Shown: positions 1 to 8,864, numbered from the stretch's first letter. The stretch is DNA of 64,000 bases from G963701675 sp963701675 (GCA_963701675.1 OY969623.1:4216001-4280000), one strand, 5' to 3'. The notes: generated from the sequence alone by a model not told the origin. Translations and numbers: made by a program.

Positions 1-42
1 GTCTCAATGAAATAATCTATCTGCTGATGGTGCCAATTGAAG

Positions 43-384
43 TTACGGTTTCAAATGATCTGCCAAACGTTGGCATAGCCGATCAACTCTACCCGAATCA
101 ACATTCCCGATGACGCCAGTGATTTCGGTCGGATCCGCGGCGTACAGATAACTCAGGCGTATTCCCGACGCCTGGTGCAACCCGCTGGTGGAGAAGTCAG
201 AATCACTGGCTTGAATGGTCTCATCCCAGTTTGCTTGAAGCTGGTGGAGCTGCGTGCTGATTCCGCACAGGAGCAGATTCTGATATGGGCCGGGGAGGGT
301 CGCGATAAGGAGGGCCGGTCGAAGCTTCGGCGATCCTCCATCAAACTGGGGTAACCCGATTAGAACAACATCGCCAGGCGTCAC
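43..384 (-). CDS. MazF/PemK-like toxin
   Basis: A 113-residue protein with the MazF/PemK opening (start PGDVVLIGLPQ, then KLRPALLIA), the beta-barrel core of this endoribonuclease toxin family. Family members cleave mRNA and are held inactive by a small antitoxin encoded just upstream. That arrangement is seen here: the upstream 73-residue gene ends inside this start codon (4-base overlap), so the two are translationally coupled. Length is normal for the family. The target sequence and whether it is active cannot be read from the sequence. Only 42 bases precede its 3' end in the window, with no further gene visible. Confidence 0.8.
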   Translation of the reverse strand: MTPGDVVLIGLPQFDGGSPKLRPALLIATLPGPYQNLLLCGISTQLHQLQANWDETIQASDSDFSTSGLHQASGIRLSYLYAADPTEITGVIGNVDSGRVDRLCQRLADHLKP

Positions 385-602
385 GCACTACGCTCCGCCT
401 TTAAGTCCGCCGTCGTGTATTCCGGTTCATTTGCACCGTAGGCACGAGCGAACTGTGCCCGTCCGAAACTCTGCCAGGCTGTCCGTTCCTCTTGCCAGGT
501 CATGAACTCCGCAAAGCGAAGGATATCGGCTATTTGGTCGGCTGGAAGTCGACCTAAGATCAGATCCAGTTTTTCCCTATCGCTCATACTTCGCCTCGCC
601 AC
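381..602 (-). CDS. Antitoxin of the MazF-like pair
   Basis: A 73-residue, charged, helical protein (LGRLPADQIADILRFAEFM, then an acidic/aromatic tail ending TADLKAERSA). It overlaps the MazF-like toxin start by 4 bases, the classic antitoxin-first order. The N-terminal half resembles DUF2281-type antitoxins that pair with MazF or PIN toxins, but I recognise this only by pattern. The C-terminal tail is the likely toxin-binding part, and by family behaviour the N-terminal half would bind DNA and autoregulate. No operator is evident upstream. Confidence 0.65.
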   Translation of the reverse strand: MARRSMSDREKLDLILGRLPADQIADILRFAEFMTWQEERTAWQSFGRAQFARAYGANEPEYTTADLKAERSA

Positions 603-712
603 CAGGCTTCCATTAACGCCGTGCAGTCCATACTACACTAATCTCAAACAGCCGAGTACCATCCCGCCTGATATGGTTCTCGGCCTATCGTGATTCAGAT
701 TCCTACCGAACG

Positions 713-1234
713 CTACTTCTTGCGCTTGTAGACAATCGAAAACGCCTCCATGTCTTTGCCGTCCGCTCCTACCGTGTACATTTTGAAGTCCATGTTGTCC
801 TTGTCCTTGAGGTGCCCAACGCTCTTCCACTTTGTCGGATTGCCGGTTTGGTCCGGGCCGGTCCCGGTCATCGTCATGATCTTCTTCGCCTTGTCGTAGG
901 TTCCTTCCATGACCATGGGCGATGTTTGCATGGAATCGATCCAGATTCCAACATACTTCTTCTTGGCCGCATCGTAGCTGTCCGCGCCCTTGCCCGAGAA
1001 CTTCATTCCGCCGAAGTCGCCCTGAAAATCGCCCAAGAGCCAGAGGCCGCCTAAATCCATCTTGTAGGTCATCGTGCCTTTCCCTGCGCCGCCCGCCATG
1101 GTGGCCTCCCACGTTCCCACCAGTTCTTTCAATGGCTCGAATTCCGGTCCCGGTGTCGGAGGTTGTTGCGCGGCGGACTGCGAAGTGAGCACACATCCGA
1201 CGCCTAACGCCAACAGCCAAGCAAACTTCCTCAT
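713..1234 (-). CDS. DUF1579 secreted protein
   Basis: A 173-residue protein with signal peptide MRKFAWLLALGVGC followed by a DUF1579 domain: the opening EFEPLKELVGTWEAT, then GKGTMTYKMDL, and a GTGPDQTGNPTKWK segment. DUF1579 proteins are lipocalin-like barrels common in planctomycetes and their function is unknown. I chose the internal ATG at 1234 because it gives a clean signal peptide and has AAGGAG about 7 bases upstream. An open frame extends 18 codons further but has no signal sequence. It stands alone between the toxin pair and a convergently unrelated gene. Confidence 0.8.
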   Translation of the reverse strand: MRKFAWLLALGVGCVLTSQSAAQQPPTPGPEFEPLKELVGTWEATMAGGAGKGTMTYKMDLGGLWLLGDFQGDFGGMKFSGKGADSYDAAKKKYVGIWIDSMQTSPMVMEGTYDKAKKIMTMTGTGPDQTGNPTKWKSVGHLKDKDNMDFKMYTVGADGKDMEAFSIVYKRKK

Positions 1235-1351
1235 GAAACTCTCCTTGAACAACATTCGTTGCCAAACAAGTTGCAACTCAACCCCCATTGGGTGAGTTAT
1301 TACGCAGGTAGATATTTGTATACTAATGCCTGCACACCGTCAAGTTCCGCA

Positions 1352-2179
1352 CTAACCAATTACGGGAAGCCGAAGGCGTCGCCAATTCGGTTTTACGTTT
1401 AGGGTAAAATCGGGGGACGAGTGCTGCTGGTCGTCCGCAGCGGTTGCCTTGCCGCGTACCACCACACCCTTTTTCTCACCCACCGGAGCGCCTGCCTCGG
1501 CTGTCACCTCTAACTCCACTTGGGTTTGGGCCTTTTCGATTGTCACCTTGTTAGACGTGGTCTTCTTGGGAAGCCCCCGCATCTCCAGTTCAATGGGGCC
1601 TTCGTAGCCGAGCTTTCGTGTTGCCGTGACCTTTAGCTTGGCCTTTTCCCCGATCGGTAATGTGAATGGCGCCGGCTCGACCTTCAACTCGAACGGCGGC
1701 GCTAACACCAGCTCGGCGGGGCGCGCCATGACGGTGTATTCCTTGTCCTGGTATTTCGTCTTGCCGTTCAGACTCACGAGAAACCGACCGACGGGTGCGC
1801 GAGGCTGAGGCTTCAATTCGGTCTTCACTTCGCTTTGGTCTTTGGGAATGCTCTTCAGTTCGCTTTCAACATTGGGCGGCAATGCGACTCCGGCGAGGCT
1901 GATGTCTTCGTTGAACCCGGGCGAACGCACCGCCTTCACGGTGAGTGCCGCCGGCTTGCCGCGCAAGTATTCGGCTGCGTCGAACTTGAATGACAGCGTG
2001 AAAGGCGGCTTCTTGGTTATGCCGACCACTGGATGCCTGTACAATTCGCGCGGCGGAAACGGCAGATTGGCAAGGCCTCGACTAAGCGGCCGGCGCACAG
2101 TCCCCGGCACGGTAACTTGCTTACCATCGATGGTTGCGATTCCTTCGACGACAACACTGGATGGACCCGCGAACGCCAT
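1352..2179 (-). CDS. PPC-domain secreted protein, C-terminal part (frameshifted)
   Basis: This is the 3' continuation of the secreted protein beginning at 3774. The first residues after the frame change (NNPLFITAHPMAFAGPSSV, then EGIATIDGKQV) are the segment normally following the PPC modules in planctomycete proteins of this type. After it come two Ig-like beta-sandwich repeats with matching cores (FELKVEPAPFTLPIGEKAKL and GYEGPIELEMRGLP). The methionine at 2179 has no convincing ribosome binding site and there is no signal peptide, so it is not an independent gene. Function is unknown; the parent protein is probably cell-surface or periplasmic. Confidence 0.7.
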   Translation of the reverse strand: MAFAGPSSVVVEGIATIDGKQVTVPGTVRRPLSRGLANLPFPPRELYRHPVVGITKKPPFTLSFKFDAAEYLRGKPAALTVKAVRSPGFNEDISLAGVALPPNVESELKSIPKDQSEVKTELKPQPRAPVGRFLVSLNGKTKYQDKEYTVMARPAELVLAPPFELKVEPAPFTLPIGEKAKLKVTATRKLGYEGPIELEMRGLPKKTTSNKVTIEKAQTQVELEVTAEAGAPVGEKKGVVVRGKATAADDQQHSSPDFTLNVKPNWRRLRLPVIG

Positions 2180-3774
2180 CGGGTGCGCGGTGATGAACAG
2201 CGGATTATTTTCCCGCCGCGCGGGCCTGTACCGTCTTCGCCACCATCTTCCTGCGCAGCTTCGCCTTCGCCGCCGCCACCGGACCTCCGCTTGCTCGAGT
2301 CAGAAGCTGGAATATTCACTTGCCCGCGAATACCGCTCGGCTCCACGATCTTGATCGCAATGGGCCCGCTAAAATCGCGCCGCACCACGTCCTGAATCGG
2401 CAGCAGCGCGTAACCGCCGGGTGGAATGTCGAACCGGTCGATTCCGAGATTGACATCAAATCCCGGCGCGAACGGCGCAATGGTGAGCCGGTACGTTTCA
2501 TCCGGTCCGCCCCAATACAGTAAATGCTCAATGGAAAGCGTGTAATCGCCGTCCGCGGACGGCTTGAAATCGAGGCGCGGCTCATCTTGGGGATTGCTGG
2601 CGGAAACCTGCTTGCCTTTCGAGTCTTTCAGCGTCATGACCACTTCGCTCGGCGAATGAAGCTCATGAGACTGAACCCGTATGATCCAACGCTGACCCTT
2701 CTTGGCCGTGAATACGAAATGATCGATGTCGTTCTTCTCGTGAAACTGCGCCGAAATTCCGACCGGCAACGGGACGCGATTGGCTTTGGTCGGATCGTTG
2801 TTAGGTTCGTATTCGACGACGTCATCGAAATCGCTGGCGGCAATTGGGACGGGCCAGCCGGCGATTCCGTTGGCGAAGCGCGGCGCGACCCAAACGCCTT
2901 CGGCCTCTGCGGACATCAGCACCTCGGCCGGCAACGCGCCCACGACGTTCGGCCCCGCGAAGTTCACTACTACTTGCATGCCGCGCTTGGCGGCCAGGGG
3001 CAATGGCGTCGTCGCGCACGGAAAATCACCGATGCGAAGCCAGTAACTATACTCCGGCCCGCCGCGCCATTGGGAATCACGGATTTCCAGCAAGTAATCG
3101 CCGGCGTCTTTGAATGTGTAGGTCAGCCTTGCGTCGGTCTGAAGGCCCGGGGAGTCATTGCTATATGCCAGCTCTTTCTGGCTTCTAGGATCAATGAGGG
3201 TGATCTGCGGGTCGAAGCCACTACCGAGACGGCGGCCAATGATATCGAAACTCACTCGTTCACCCGACCGTGCCGTGATTTGATAGTAATCACTCTTCTC
3301 GGCGGTGATCCTGCCGGAGACCGCGCATGGAACGTTGACTGCTTGCGGTGTCGACTTATTTTGATTCGTCTCAACCTCCGCCATCGGCGGCAACTCATCG
3401 ACACAAATGAGCTTCAGATTCGAAATCCCGTGGCCAGTCGAAAGCCTCAAGGCAGCGAACCCGAGCGGAGCGTCCTTCGGAATCTCGACGGCAATTCGGA
3501 CTTTGCCGCCCGCTTTCCCGTTGTCCCTGTCCGTCGGAACAGTCACCTTGCCGACGAAGCTCGTCCAAACCGCGATGGGGTTAGAAAGCTCTTTCCCGCT
3601 CAGTTCAAGCTCCACCGTGGTTCCGCGCTGGACGCCGCACGGCGTCACCGCTTCGATGTACGGCCCCGGCGCCGGCGCCGGTTTCGGAGGATCCTGCGAC
3701 CAACTGCCGAGAGGCAGTGCCAGCGCGACGGTAAGGGTCAATGCGCTGCAACTTGAGAATGCGCGAGAGGTCAT
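2017..3774 (-). CDS. PPC-domain secreted protein, N-terminal part (frameshifted)
   Basis: This is the 5' part of a large secreted protein. It has a signal peptide, then an Ig-like segment (PYIEAVTPCGVQRGTTVELELSG is its start region), then two pre-peptidase C-terminal (PPC) modules, seen as paired segments DYYQITARSGERVSFDI and DIDHFVFTAKKGQRWIIRV, each ending in a Y-x-L-x-I pattern. PPC domains are secreted beta-sandwiches common in planctomycetes. Coding similarity stops near 2235, where the frame turns into low-complexity Gly/Glu and then Arg-rich sequence. The natural continuation lies in another frame from about 2215 downwards (gene fragment 1352-2179). One missing base between about 2180 and 2235 would join them into a single product of about 800 residues. 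Confidence 0.75.
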   Translation of the reverse strand: MTSRAFSSCSALTLTVALALPLGSWSQDPPKPAPAPGPYIEAVTPCGVQRGTTVELELSGKELSNPIAVWTSFVGKVTVPTDRDNGKAGGKVRIAVEIPKDAPLGFAALRLSTGHGISNLKLICVDELPPMAEVETNQNKSTPQAVNVPCAVSGRITAEKSDYYQITARSGERVSFDIIGRRLGSGFDPQITLIDPRSQKELAYSNDSPGLQTDARLTYTFKDAGDYLLEIRDSQWRGGPEYSYWLRIGDFPCATTPLPLAAKRGMQVVVNFAGPNVVGALPAEVLMSAEAEGVWVAPRFANGIAGWPVPIAASDFDDVVEYEPNNDPTKANRVPLPVGISAQFHEKNDIDHFVFTAKKGQRWIIRVQSHELHSPSEVVMTLKDSKGKQVSASNPQDEPRLDFKPSADGDYTLSIEHLLYWGGPDETYRLTIAPFAPGFDVNLGIDRFDIPPGGYALLPIQDVVRRDFSGPIAIKIVEPSGIRGQVNIPASDSSKRRSGGGGEGEAAQEDGGEDGTGPRGGKIIRCSSPRTRWRSRVHPVLSSKESQPSMVSKLPCRGLCAGRLVEALPICRFRRANCTGIQWSA

Positions 3775-4337
3775 TGCATCATCCGGCTCAGTGACTTGCT
3801 TGGGTCAATCTTCGATGATAAGGGACAGCGGCGAAAATTGCGAGTGCCGACGAGTAAATTCGGTTCGGGCCCTGATGTGAATGACACAACGCGCCGGCGG
3901 ACGCCGCAGCGCGACCCCGTACGATTCCCGGCTCGCCTTAAGTCGGTACGGCGTGAGAGGAATGGAATTGCGGCTTACCACGGCCGACGACATGTCAACT
4001 TCACGCAAGTGCTGAAGCGGCCTCCATCTGCGTGATCGGACACGAACCTCCGCCCCAATATCTTCGTTTGTTGACGGTGTCCCACTTTGGCATCGAAAAG
4101 CACGACCGCAATGTATCGTGCGAGATTTTTGCACAACATGATGATTCGTGCCGCTCATCAATGCGACTCCCGCGCAGCGCGCGCCAATCGAACCCCATCG
4201 TGTTTATCAGATGGCACAGTCGTTCGTCAATAACGGGATGCACTCAACTTTCAACTTGGTGGAACGCATACGTTGACAAAAAGGACCAGAGAATGGTCGT
4301 CGGTGCGCACCCCAAGGCTGGGCGATAGAATGGAAAG
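3775..4337. other. Gene-poor interval of about 560 bases
   Basis: No convincing gene. Several open frames of 80-120 codons lie on both strands, but none has a ribosome binding site, a recognisable motif or coding character. It lies upstream of both the secreted protein (minus strand) and the PIN gene (plus strand), so both promoters should be here. I could not pick reliable -35/-10 boxes. Confidence 0.5.
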
Positions 4338-4775
4338 ATGCGAGTGTACTTAGATATGTGTTGCCTCAAGCGTCCCTTTGACGACCAGTCGCAGGCGCGA
4401 ATTCGCCTGGAAAGCGAGGCAGTTCTCGCCCTGCTCGACGCGCCTCCGTCGAAGATCGAGTTTCTGCGAACCGCCGCCCTCGACCTGGAAAACGAACAGA
4501 ACCCGATGAGGCAACGTGCTGCCAACGTCCGCCTTTGGCTAGAAGGCGTGCCGGCAGTGCATCCGCCGGACGACGCTCTTGCGGACCGTGTCAGAGAGTT
4601 AAGCTCGGTGGGATTCAAAAGCTTTGATGCATTGCACGTGGCGAGCGCGGAAATCTTGAGCGCGGACGCGTTTTGCACATGCGACGATAAATTAGTCGCA
4701 ACCGCCAGGCAACACGCTACCCAACTGAAGGTGCGAGTTACCGGTCCAATCGATCTCGCACGGGAGGTCCTCTAA
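4338..4775 (+). CDS. PIN-domain protein (VapC-like)
   Basis: A 145-residue PIN-domain protein. The N-terminal strand MRVYLDMCCLKRPFDD carries the first acidic residue (D6). The second acidic cluster is in KSFDALHVASAE (around residues 94-105) and the last in CTCDDKLV. PIN proteins coordinate metal through these acids and cut RNA. The first strand has YLDMCC rather than the usual D-T/S-x-x-x of VapC, a variant seen in a planctomycete/cyanobacterial subgroup. The stop codon overlaps the next gene's ATG by one base. The toxin-first order differs from classical vapBC, so its role as a toxin is an inference. Confidence 0.7.
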   Translation: MRVYLDMCCLKRPFDDQSQARIRLESEAVLALLDAPPSKIEFLRTAALDLENEQNPMRQRAANVRLWLEGVPAVHPPDDALADRVRELSSVGFKSFDALHVASAEILSADAFCTCDDKLVATARQHATQLKVRVTGPIDLAREVL

Positions 4776-4987
4776 TGCCGGCCAATCTCCTTGACCCCGT
4801 CGAACTACGACGACAAGGATTTGAAGTTTTGGTGAGGTCGCTTGGATGGGTCAACGCCGTGCGTTTCATCCAGCAATACGAGGTGAGTCGCCTTGACTAC
4901 ACCAAAGAGCGCGACCAAGCGCTTCCCGCTTGGGACGTGGACACCATCCTGCGAAAGCTGGCCGACTTCAAATCCGACAAGCCGTGA
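4775..4987 (+). CDS. Small partner of the PIN protein
   Basis: A 70-residue protein. It starts in the stop codon of the PIN gene (TAATG), with a GGGAGG sequence inside the PIN gene as its ribosome binding site, so the two are co-translated. The sequence (RRQGFEVLVRSLGWVNAVRF, then a Tyr/Glu-rich stretch and DVDTILRKLADF) is helical and not a recognised antitoxin family. By position it is the candidate antitoxin or partner. Nothing in it looks like a DNA-binding domain. Confidence 0.6.
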   Translation: MPANLLDPVELRRQGFEVLVRSLGWVNAVRFIQQYEVSRLDYTKERDQALPAWDVDTILRKLADFKSDKP

Positions 4988-5108
4988 ACGGCCCCGCGTT
5001 TGACCCGCGGCGTTTAAGTAGCCCCCCGACGTGCAGAATCTGACAAACGCTCCATTTCCTTCGCGATGTCTCAGGCGTCGGAGCAACGGCACACAAGAGC
5101 ATTCCAAG

Positions 5109-5139
5109 AAAAAGGACGCGGCCTCCGAAGGAGACCGCG
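5109..5139 (-). terminator. Rho-independent terminator of the BBP7 gene
   Basis: On the minus strand, 10 paired positions with one G-U pair (CGCGGTCTCC and GGAGGCCGCG) enclose a TTC loop. They are followed by TCCTTTTTC. The hairpin lies about 30 bases after the stop codon of the BBP7 gene. Confidence 0.75.
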
Positions 5140-5170
5140 CCATTGCATTTGGTCAGGTTTGATTTCAACG

Positions 5171-6451
5171 TTAGAATCGCAGCTCAAAGCCCAAGTTCAG
5201 CCCCTGGGCCCACCAGCTTGCGTCGATGTTTCGGAACAACGGTGCGGGTGCGCCTTGGAGGGTGTTGTCTGGATCGCTGGTGTAGGCCGGCGCTTGCGTG
5301 ATGTTGATCGCTCGATCAATCTGATCGCCGGGTCGGGCGACGTGGGTGGCGTAGAGCAGCGTGTAGCCGGCGAACAAACGGCACCAATCATACGGATGCC
5401 AGCCGAGTTGCACCGTCAACTCGGGAACCACCGCGAATCGGCTGTCCTTGTAGAAGCCGATGTTCGTCGGCAAAGCCAGATATCCGCCCGGGAAAGTTTC
5501 AAACGCGGCGCCGTCCGTGAAATCATTGGTTGAAAGCTGTCCGGCAATGGTCGTTTCACGCTCCATGCGGCCGAACGCTACCTTGCCGGTAACTTCGATG
5601 GAGACGAGTCGGGCGCGGAAGTCGCTGCGGAACCCGATCTGCCCACCGTAGAACGTGTTTTCACAACCGAAGTGATCAATCGTGTTGTAGATGTCCGGGC
5701 TGTCCGGCGGCAGGAACTGGCTCGTCGTGGTAAACGTGATACTTTCCTTGATGTTCAAGTAGCGGGCGCCACCGAGGAGGTTGACACGCCAGCCCGGCGC
5801 ACTGATGACATTCAAGAGGCCGTTGCATTCCGCTCCCCACAACTCCGTTGTCGCGAACGCGCTGGCGCCGCCGGAAAAGCCTCCCTCGCCCGGGAACGCG
5901 ATGCCGGTGCTGTCTTCGACTCCCTCCACGAGATTAAAGAACGGCAGCGAAAGGGGTATGGTGTTCGGCGTCCCTGCCGATGAAAGCACATTGTTGGAGT
6001 GTTGTCGGTCCAATTGAAGAAAGCTTCCCTCCATCCCCAAGCACTGCGAGCAATCAAACCACCAGCCAAGGGTGGCCCGGCCGCCGTTTGAAATGTCGTA
6101 CTCGAGGGGATCGGCGCCCAAGAGGATTTGTGTGGTCGGTTGGCCCAGCACACCTGGGATGCCGGACGGTCCTACCACATCGAGCGGCCCCGAGGTAAGG
6201 AGCGGCGGCGTGTCGGCGCCGCGGACTTTCCACAGCAAGTACTCGGCACGAATCCAAATCTTGCCGCTGCTATAGGGCGCGTAACCGGGATCACAGGGAG
6301 GTCCTTCGCTACCCGGTGCTTCGCAACCTGGCGCGCCACAACTCGGCGCCCTGGAAAACGGCGACGGCATCATTTCTTGGGCGCTGGCACTTGCTCCAAC
6401 ACCCACTGCCAATGCCCCGCTAAGGATGGAGCTCAGCCATCGCTTCTTCAT
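5171..6451 (-). CDS. BBP7 family outer-membrane beta-barrel protein
   Basis: A 426-residue protein with signal peptide MKKRWLSSILSGALAVGVG ending at an Ala-x-Ala site, then a Cys/Pro/Gly-rich linker, then the BBP7 barrel: it opens with IWIRAEYLLWKVRGADTPPL and contains RATLGWWFD, VNLLGGARYLN and a C-terminal strand ending in F (NLGFELRF). BBP7 proteins are planctomycete outer-membrane barrels of unknown function. The start at 6451 is supported by the signal peptide and a purine-rich AGGAAAGGA upstream; a longer open frame to 6607 has no signal sequence. The gene stands alone and ends in a strong terminator. Confidence 0.85.
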   Translation of the reverse strand: MKKRWLSSILSGALAVGVGASASAQEMMPSPFSRAPSCGAPGCEAPGSEGPPCDPGYAPYSSGKIWIRAEYLLWKVRGADTPPLLTSGPLDVVGPSGIPGVLGQPTTQILLGADPLEYDISNGGRATLGWWFDCSQCLGMEGSFLQLDRQHSNNVLSSAGTPNTIPLSLPFFNLVEGVEDSTGIAFPGEGGFSGGASAFATTELWGAECNGLLNVISAPGWRVNLLGGARYLNIKESITFTTTSQFLPPDSPDIYNTIDHFGCENTFYGGQIGFRSDFRARLVSIEVTGKVAFGRMERETTIAGQLSTNDFTDGAAFETFPGGYLALPTNIGFYKDSRFAVVPELTVQLGWHPYDWCRLFAGYTLLYATHVARPGDQIDRAINITQAPAYTSDPDNTLQGAPAPLFRNIDASWWAQGLNLGFELRF

Positions 6452-6651
6452 GGGGAAATCCTTTCCTCTTCTATTCATCTTTCCTAGGTCGTTAAGCGGA
6501 GAATCCGAATTGTGCTTTCTCTGACAAAGATGTCGAATTTTCGGGGGCCATTTGACCAGTAAAAGCCGGATAAGCGGACCAGGATTCGGGCAAAAGAATC
6601 GGGACAAACCGGACGTGAAGCCTGGGTAGGCGGGGCAAAACGGGCTAGGCC

Positions 6652-7098
6652 TCAGCGCGGTCCGCCTGGGTCGAGAGGCGGCGTCGGCTCGGAAACTTCT
6701 TCCAAGGTTTCGCCAGCCAACTCCTCGTCGCGTGTGTGCACGGCCAAATCGCCCAACGAAACGATTCCCACCAGGCGCTTGTCCCTGTTGACCACGACCA
6801 GACGGCGAACCTGGTGTTCCTGCATCATCCGCGCGGCATCCCCGACGAGTTGATCGTCATAGCAATAGAGCACGCCTTCCGTCATGATGTCGCGGACGCG
6901 AACCGATTTCGGATCCTCGCCTTCTGCGGTGGCGCGGACGGTGATATCCCGGTCCGTAAGCATTCCCACCAGGCGGTTGCCGTCAGACACCGGGAGGGGG
7001 CCGATGTCAAGCGACTTCATCCTGGCTGCCGCTTCCTCGAGCGTACTATCGGGATGTATTACCTCTACGGCGGGCGTCATGATTTCTTTGACGCGCAT
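6652..7098 (-). CDS. CBS-domain pair protein
   Basis: A 148-residue protein with two tandem CBS domains: MRVKEIMTPAVEVIHPD to GMLTDRDITVRA (about residues 1-58), and VRDIMTEGVLYCYDD to GIVSLGDLAVH (about 68-125), then a Pro/Glu tail. CBS pairs bind adenosine nucleotides. In stand-alone form they are usually stress or energy sensors, but the partner here is unknown. The start at 7098 gives the canonical V-x-x-I-M opening and has GGGAGG upstream; the open frame continuing past it to 7632 overlaps other genes. It starts 2 bases after the stop of the secreted-protein gene, so they form an operon. Confidence 0.85.
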   Translation of the reverse strand: MRVKEIMTPAVEVIHPDSTLEEAAARMKSLDIGPLPVSDGNRLVGMLTDRDITVRATAEGEDPKSVRVRDIMTEGVLYCYDDQLVGDAARMMQEHQVRRLVVVNRDKRLVGIVSLGDLAVHTRDEELAGETLEEVSEPTPPLDPGGPR

Positions 7099-7100
7099 GA

Positions 7101-7493
7101 TCAGCCTCCCGAAGTCTTGGAGTTTTTCGGTAGTAGTTTCACTTCGATTACGCGGTCTTTGGTGAATTCCACCCGAACTTGATGGTTCGGCTCCAGGGCT
7201 TCGAGCCCCTTTTTCGCCGGCTTGCCATCGACGCCAACGACGCGTGTCGCACCGGTAACGTGGAACCGGTGGTCCTTGTCGACGTCGACTAGAACATCTT
7301 CCATCTCCGTCGGTTGCTTTTCTTTCACGGTGACAATGAGGTATTTTTCCTTGTCTTTGTCGGACTCGAGTTTCTTGATGGTGCCTTCCAATTTCTTCGG
7401 CGGGTCTTTCTGCTTGGATGGATCGTCCGCTTGGGAAATTGCTGCGGCAACGAGGAGCACCACGACCGAATGGGTGAGAAGCATGCGCGACAT
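7101..7493 (-). CDS. Small secreted protein of unknown function
   Basis: A 130-residue protein with signal peptide MSRMLLTHSVVVLLVAAAIS, then a Lys-rich beta-type domain with regular alternation (LEGTIKKLESDK, YLIVTVKEKQP, VDVDKDHRFHV, NHQVRVEFTKDRVIEV). It resembles the small OB-like or DUF5666-type periplasmic proteins in which a Lys/Glu pattern marks a beta barrel, but I do not assign a family. A likely 51-base leader separates it from the zinc-ribbon gene upstream. It is co-transcribed with the CBS protein. Confidence 0.65.
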   Translation of the reverse strand: MSRMLLTHSVVVLLVAAAISQADDPSKQKDPPKKLEGTIKKLESDKDKEKYLIVTVKEKQPTEMEDVLVDVDKDHRFHVTGATRVVGVDGKPAKKGLEALEPNHQVRVEFTKDRVIEVKLLPKNSKTSGG

Positions 7494-7583
7494 CGGATTG
7501 CCTCCTTCGAGTTGGTTCTTTGGAACAGAAGGAGCAATCGGTGCGCCAAACGGTGATGAAACGCCCTACCCGCCAACGATCCA

Positions 7584-7841
7584 TCAATACAGAACGTAGA
7601 GGCACAGTAATACGCCTGCGATCATCCACCACGGCTTACGGGCTGGAGGCGCATCCTCGTCCGAGATGTAATTTTCGCAATGCGGGCAACGCTGTGAATC
7701 TTCGTGGATCTGCCGTTTGCAGAAGGGACAGGCTATCGTTGGCTCATCTTCGTCCTCATCTTCGCTGATGTCGTCCTCGTCTGGTTTCCAGTCATCGTCA
7801 TCGTCATTCCATTCATCATCGTCGGCGTCACGACCAGTCAT
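7584..7841 (-). CDS. Zinc-ribbon membrane protein
   Basis: An 85-residue protein made of a very acidic N-terminus (runs of Asp and Glu, residues 5-33), a zinc ribbon (C-PF-C-x10-C-PH-C, about residues 38-56) and a C-terminal transmembrane helix (WWMIAGVLLCLYVLY). The architecture is that of a tail-anchored zinc-ribbon protein; the cytoplasmic face would carry the acidic stretch. Function is unknown. It lies 31 bases downstream of the hydrolase gene on the same strand. Confidence 0.65.
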   Translation of the reverse strand: MTGRDADDDEWNDDDDDWKPDEDDISEDEDEDEPTIACPFCKRQIHEDSQRCPHCENYISDEDAPPARKPWWMIAGVLLCLYVLY

Positions 7842-7872
7842 AACTAGACCCCGAAACTGCTTCTACGCCGGC

Positions 7873-8862
7873 TCATCGATTCTGAATCAGCCACTCCACC
7901 ACGCGGCACTCGGCCCAACGGACGCCGCCCGTTGCGTTTCGGCCCAGGAAACCGAGATGCCCACCACGCGGGAGGATTTGGACTTCAATGTTCGTCGGCG
8001 TCTGCAATTGTTCGAATGACTCCACGGCGATGAACGGATCATCCCGTGCCGTCAAAATCAGCGTCGGCACCGTGATTCGTTCGATAAGCGCCTCGGAGGA
8101 CGCACGACGGTAGTAGTCGAGTGCCCCGTCAAAGCCCCAGCGTGGCGCCGTGTAATGATCGTCGAACATACGCATGGACTTGCGCGGCAACTTCAACATC
8201 GGTTCGTCCGCGTGAAGCGCACGCCGTTGCCCTACCTGGTGGACGAGGCCTCGAACGTAATGAAGCTCGTAAAGCCGATTGCGCGGTGAAGCGAGAAGCT
8301 CGGCGCAGCGTTCCATGTCGATGGGTGGCGACACCGCGGCGATACCGGCAAGGTTGGCCGACCGCGACGCCTCGCCGGCCAGCTTCAAAGCGATGTTGCC
8401 GCCGAGGGAGAATCCGACCACGGCGACGCGAGATGCCGGGCTCCACTGTTCGATTTCCTCGACAACGGCGCGCACGTCCTCGGAGCAGCCACCGTGATAG
8501 GGCCGTCGCGCGAGCGCCATGCCTTTGCCGCAGCCACGCAGGTCCATGCGGACAACGCGGATGCCGCGTGGCACGAGCCGCCGAGCCATGCGGTGCATGT
8601 AGCCGGAATCGTGTGAGCCGCCCAGGCCATGAACCAAGAGCACGATCCAGTCACCCGCTCGCCACGTAACCGGCACGCTGTCGTGAAGTAAAAGCCTGTC
8701 TCCGTCTGGTAGGGAGACCAAGTGTTCTTGGCTTGGGAACCGCAGCGTCGGCCCTTTGAACAGGCTCCCTAACACGGTTTGCACGTGCGGGTTTCCGAGA
8801 AACGGCAGCGGACGGAAATCGACGGACATCGCCGGCATCCTCACCGGGGTGGGTTCGTACAA
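7873..8862 (-). CDS. YheT-like alpha/beta hydrolase
   Basis: A 329-residue alpha/beta-hydrolase of the YheT/UPF0017 family. The N-terminal segment FRPLPFLGNPHVQTVLGSL is diagnostic of the family. The oxyanion region LVHGLGGSHDSGYM and the nucleophile elbow VVGFSLGGN (Ser in G-x-S-x-G) follow. The acid is in TARDDPFI and the catalytic His in PRGGHLGFLG. Such enzymes are thought to act on esters or lipids, but the substrate is unknown. Possible starts are at 8862, 8838 and 8829; the last two begin just before the conserved region. It is divergent from the copper ATPase gene with only a few bases between starts, so their control regions overlap. Confidence 0.85.
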   Translation of the reverse strand: MYEPTPVRMPAMSVDFRPLPFLGNPHVQTVLGSLFKGPTLRFPSQEHLVSLPDGDRLLLHDSVPVTWRAGDWIVLLVHGLGGSHDSGYMHRMARRLVPRGIRVVRMDLRGCGKGMALARRPYHGGCSEDVRAVVEEIEQWSPASRVAVVGFSLGGNIALKLAGEASRSANLAGIAAVSPPIDMERCAELLASPRNRLYELHYVRGLVHQVGQRRALHADEPMLKLPRKSMRMFDDHYTAPRWGFDGALDYYRRASSEALIERITVPTLILTARDDPFIAVESFEQLQTPTNIEVQILPRGGHLGFLGRNATGGVRWAECRVVEWLIQNR

Positions 8863-8864
8863 TT

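Noticed and set aside
2524..3756. A 410-codon open frame on the plus strand opposite the PPC protein
   Set aside because: It is antisense to a well-supported gene, is rich in Arg and Gly from GC bias, and has no motif or ribosome binding site.
3805..4161. A 118-codon minus-strand open frame upstream of the PPC protein
   Set aside because: No family, no ribosome binding site, irregular composition. It might be a gene remnant, but I cannot support that.
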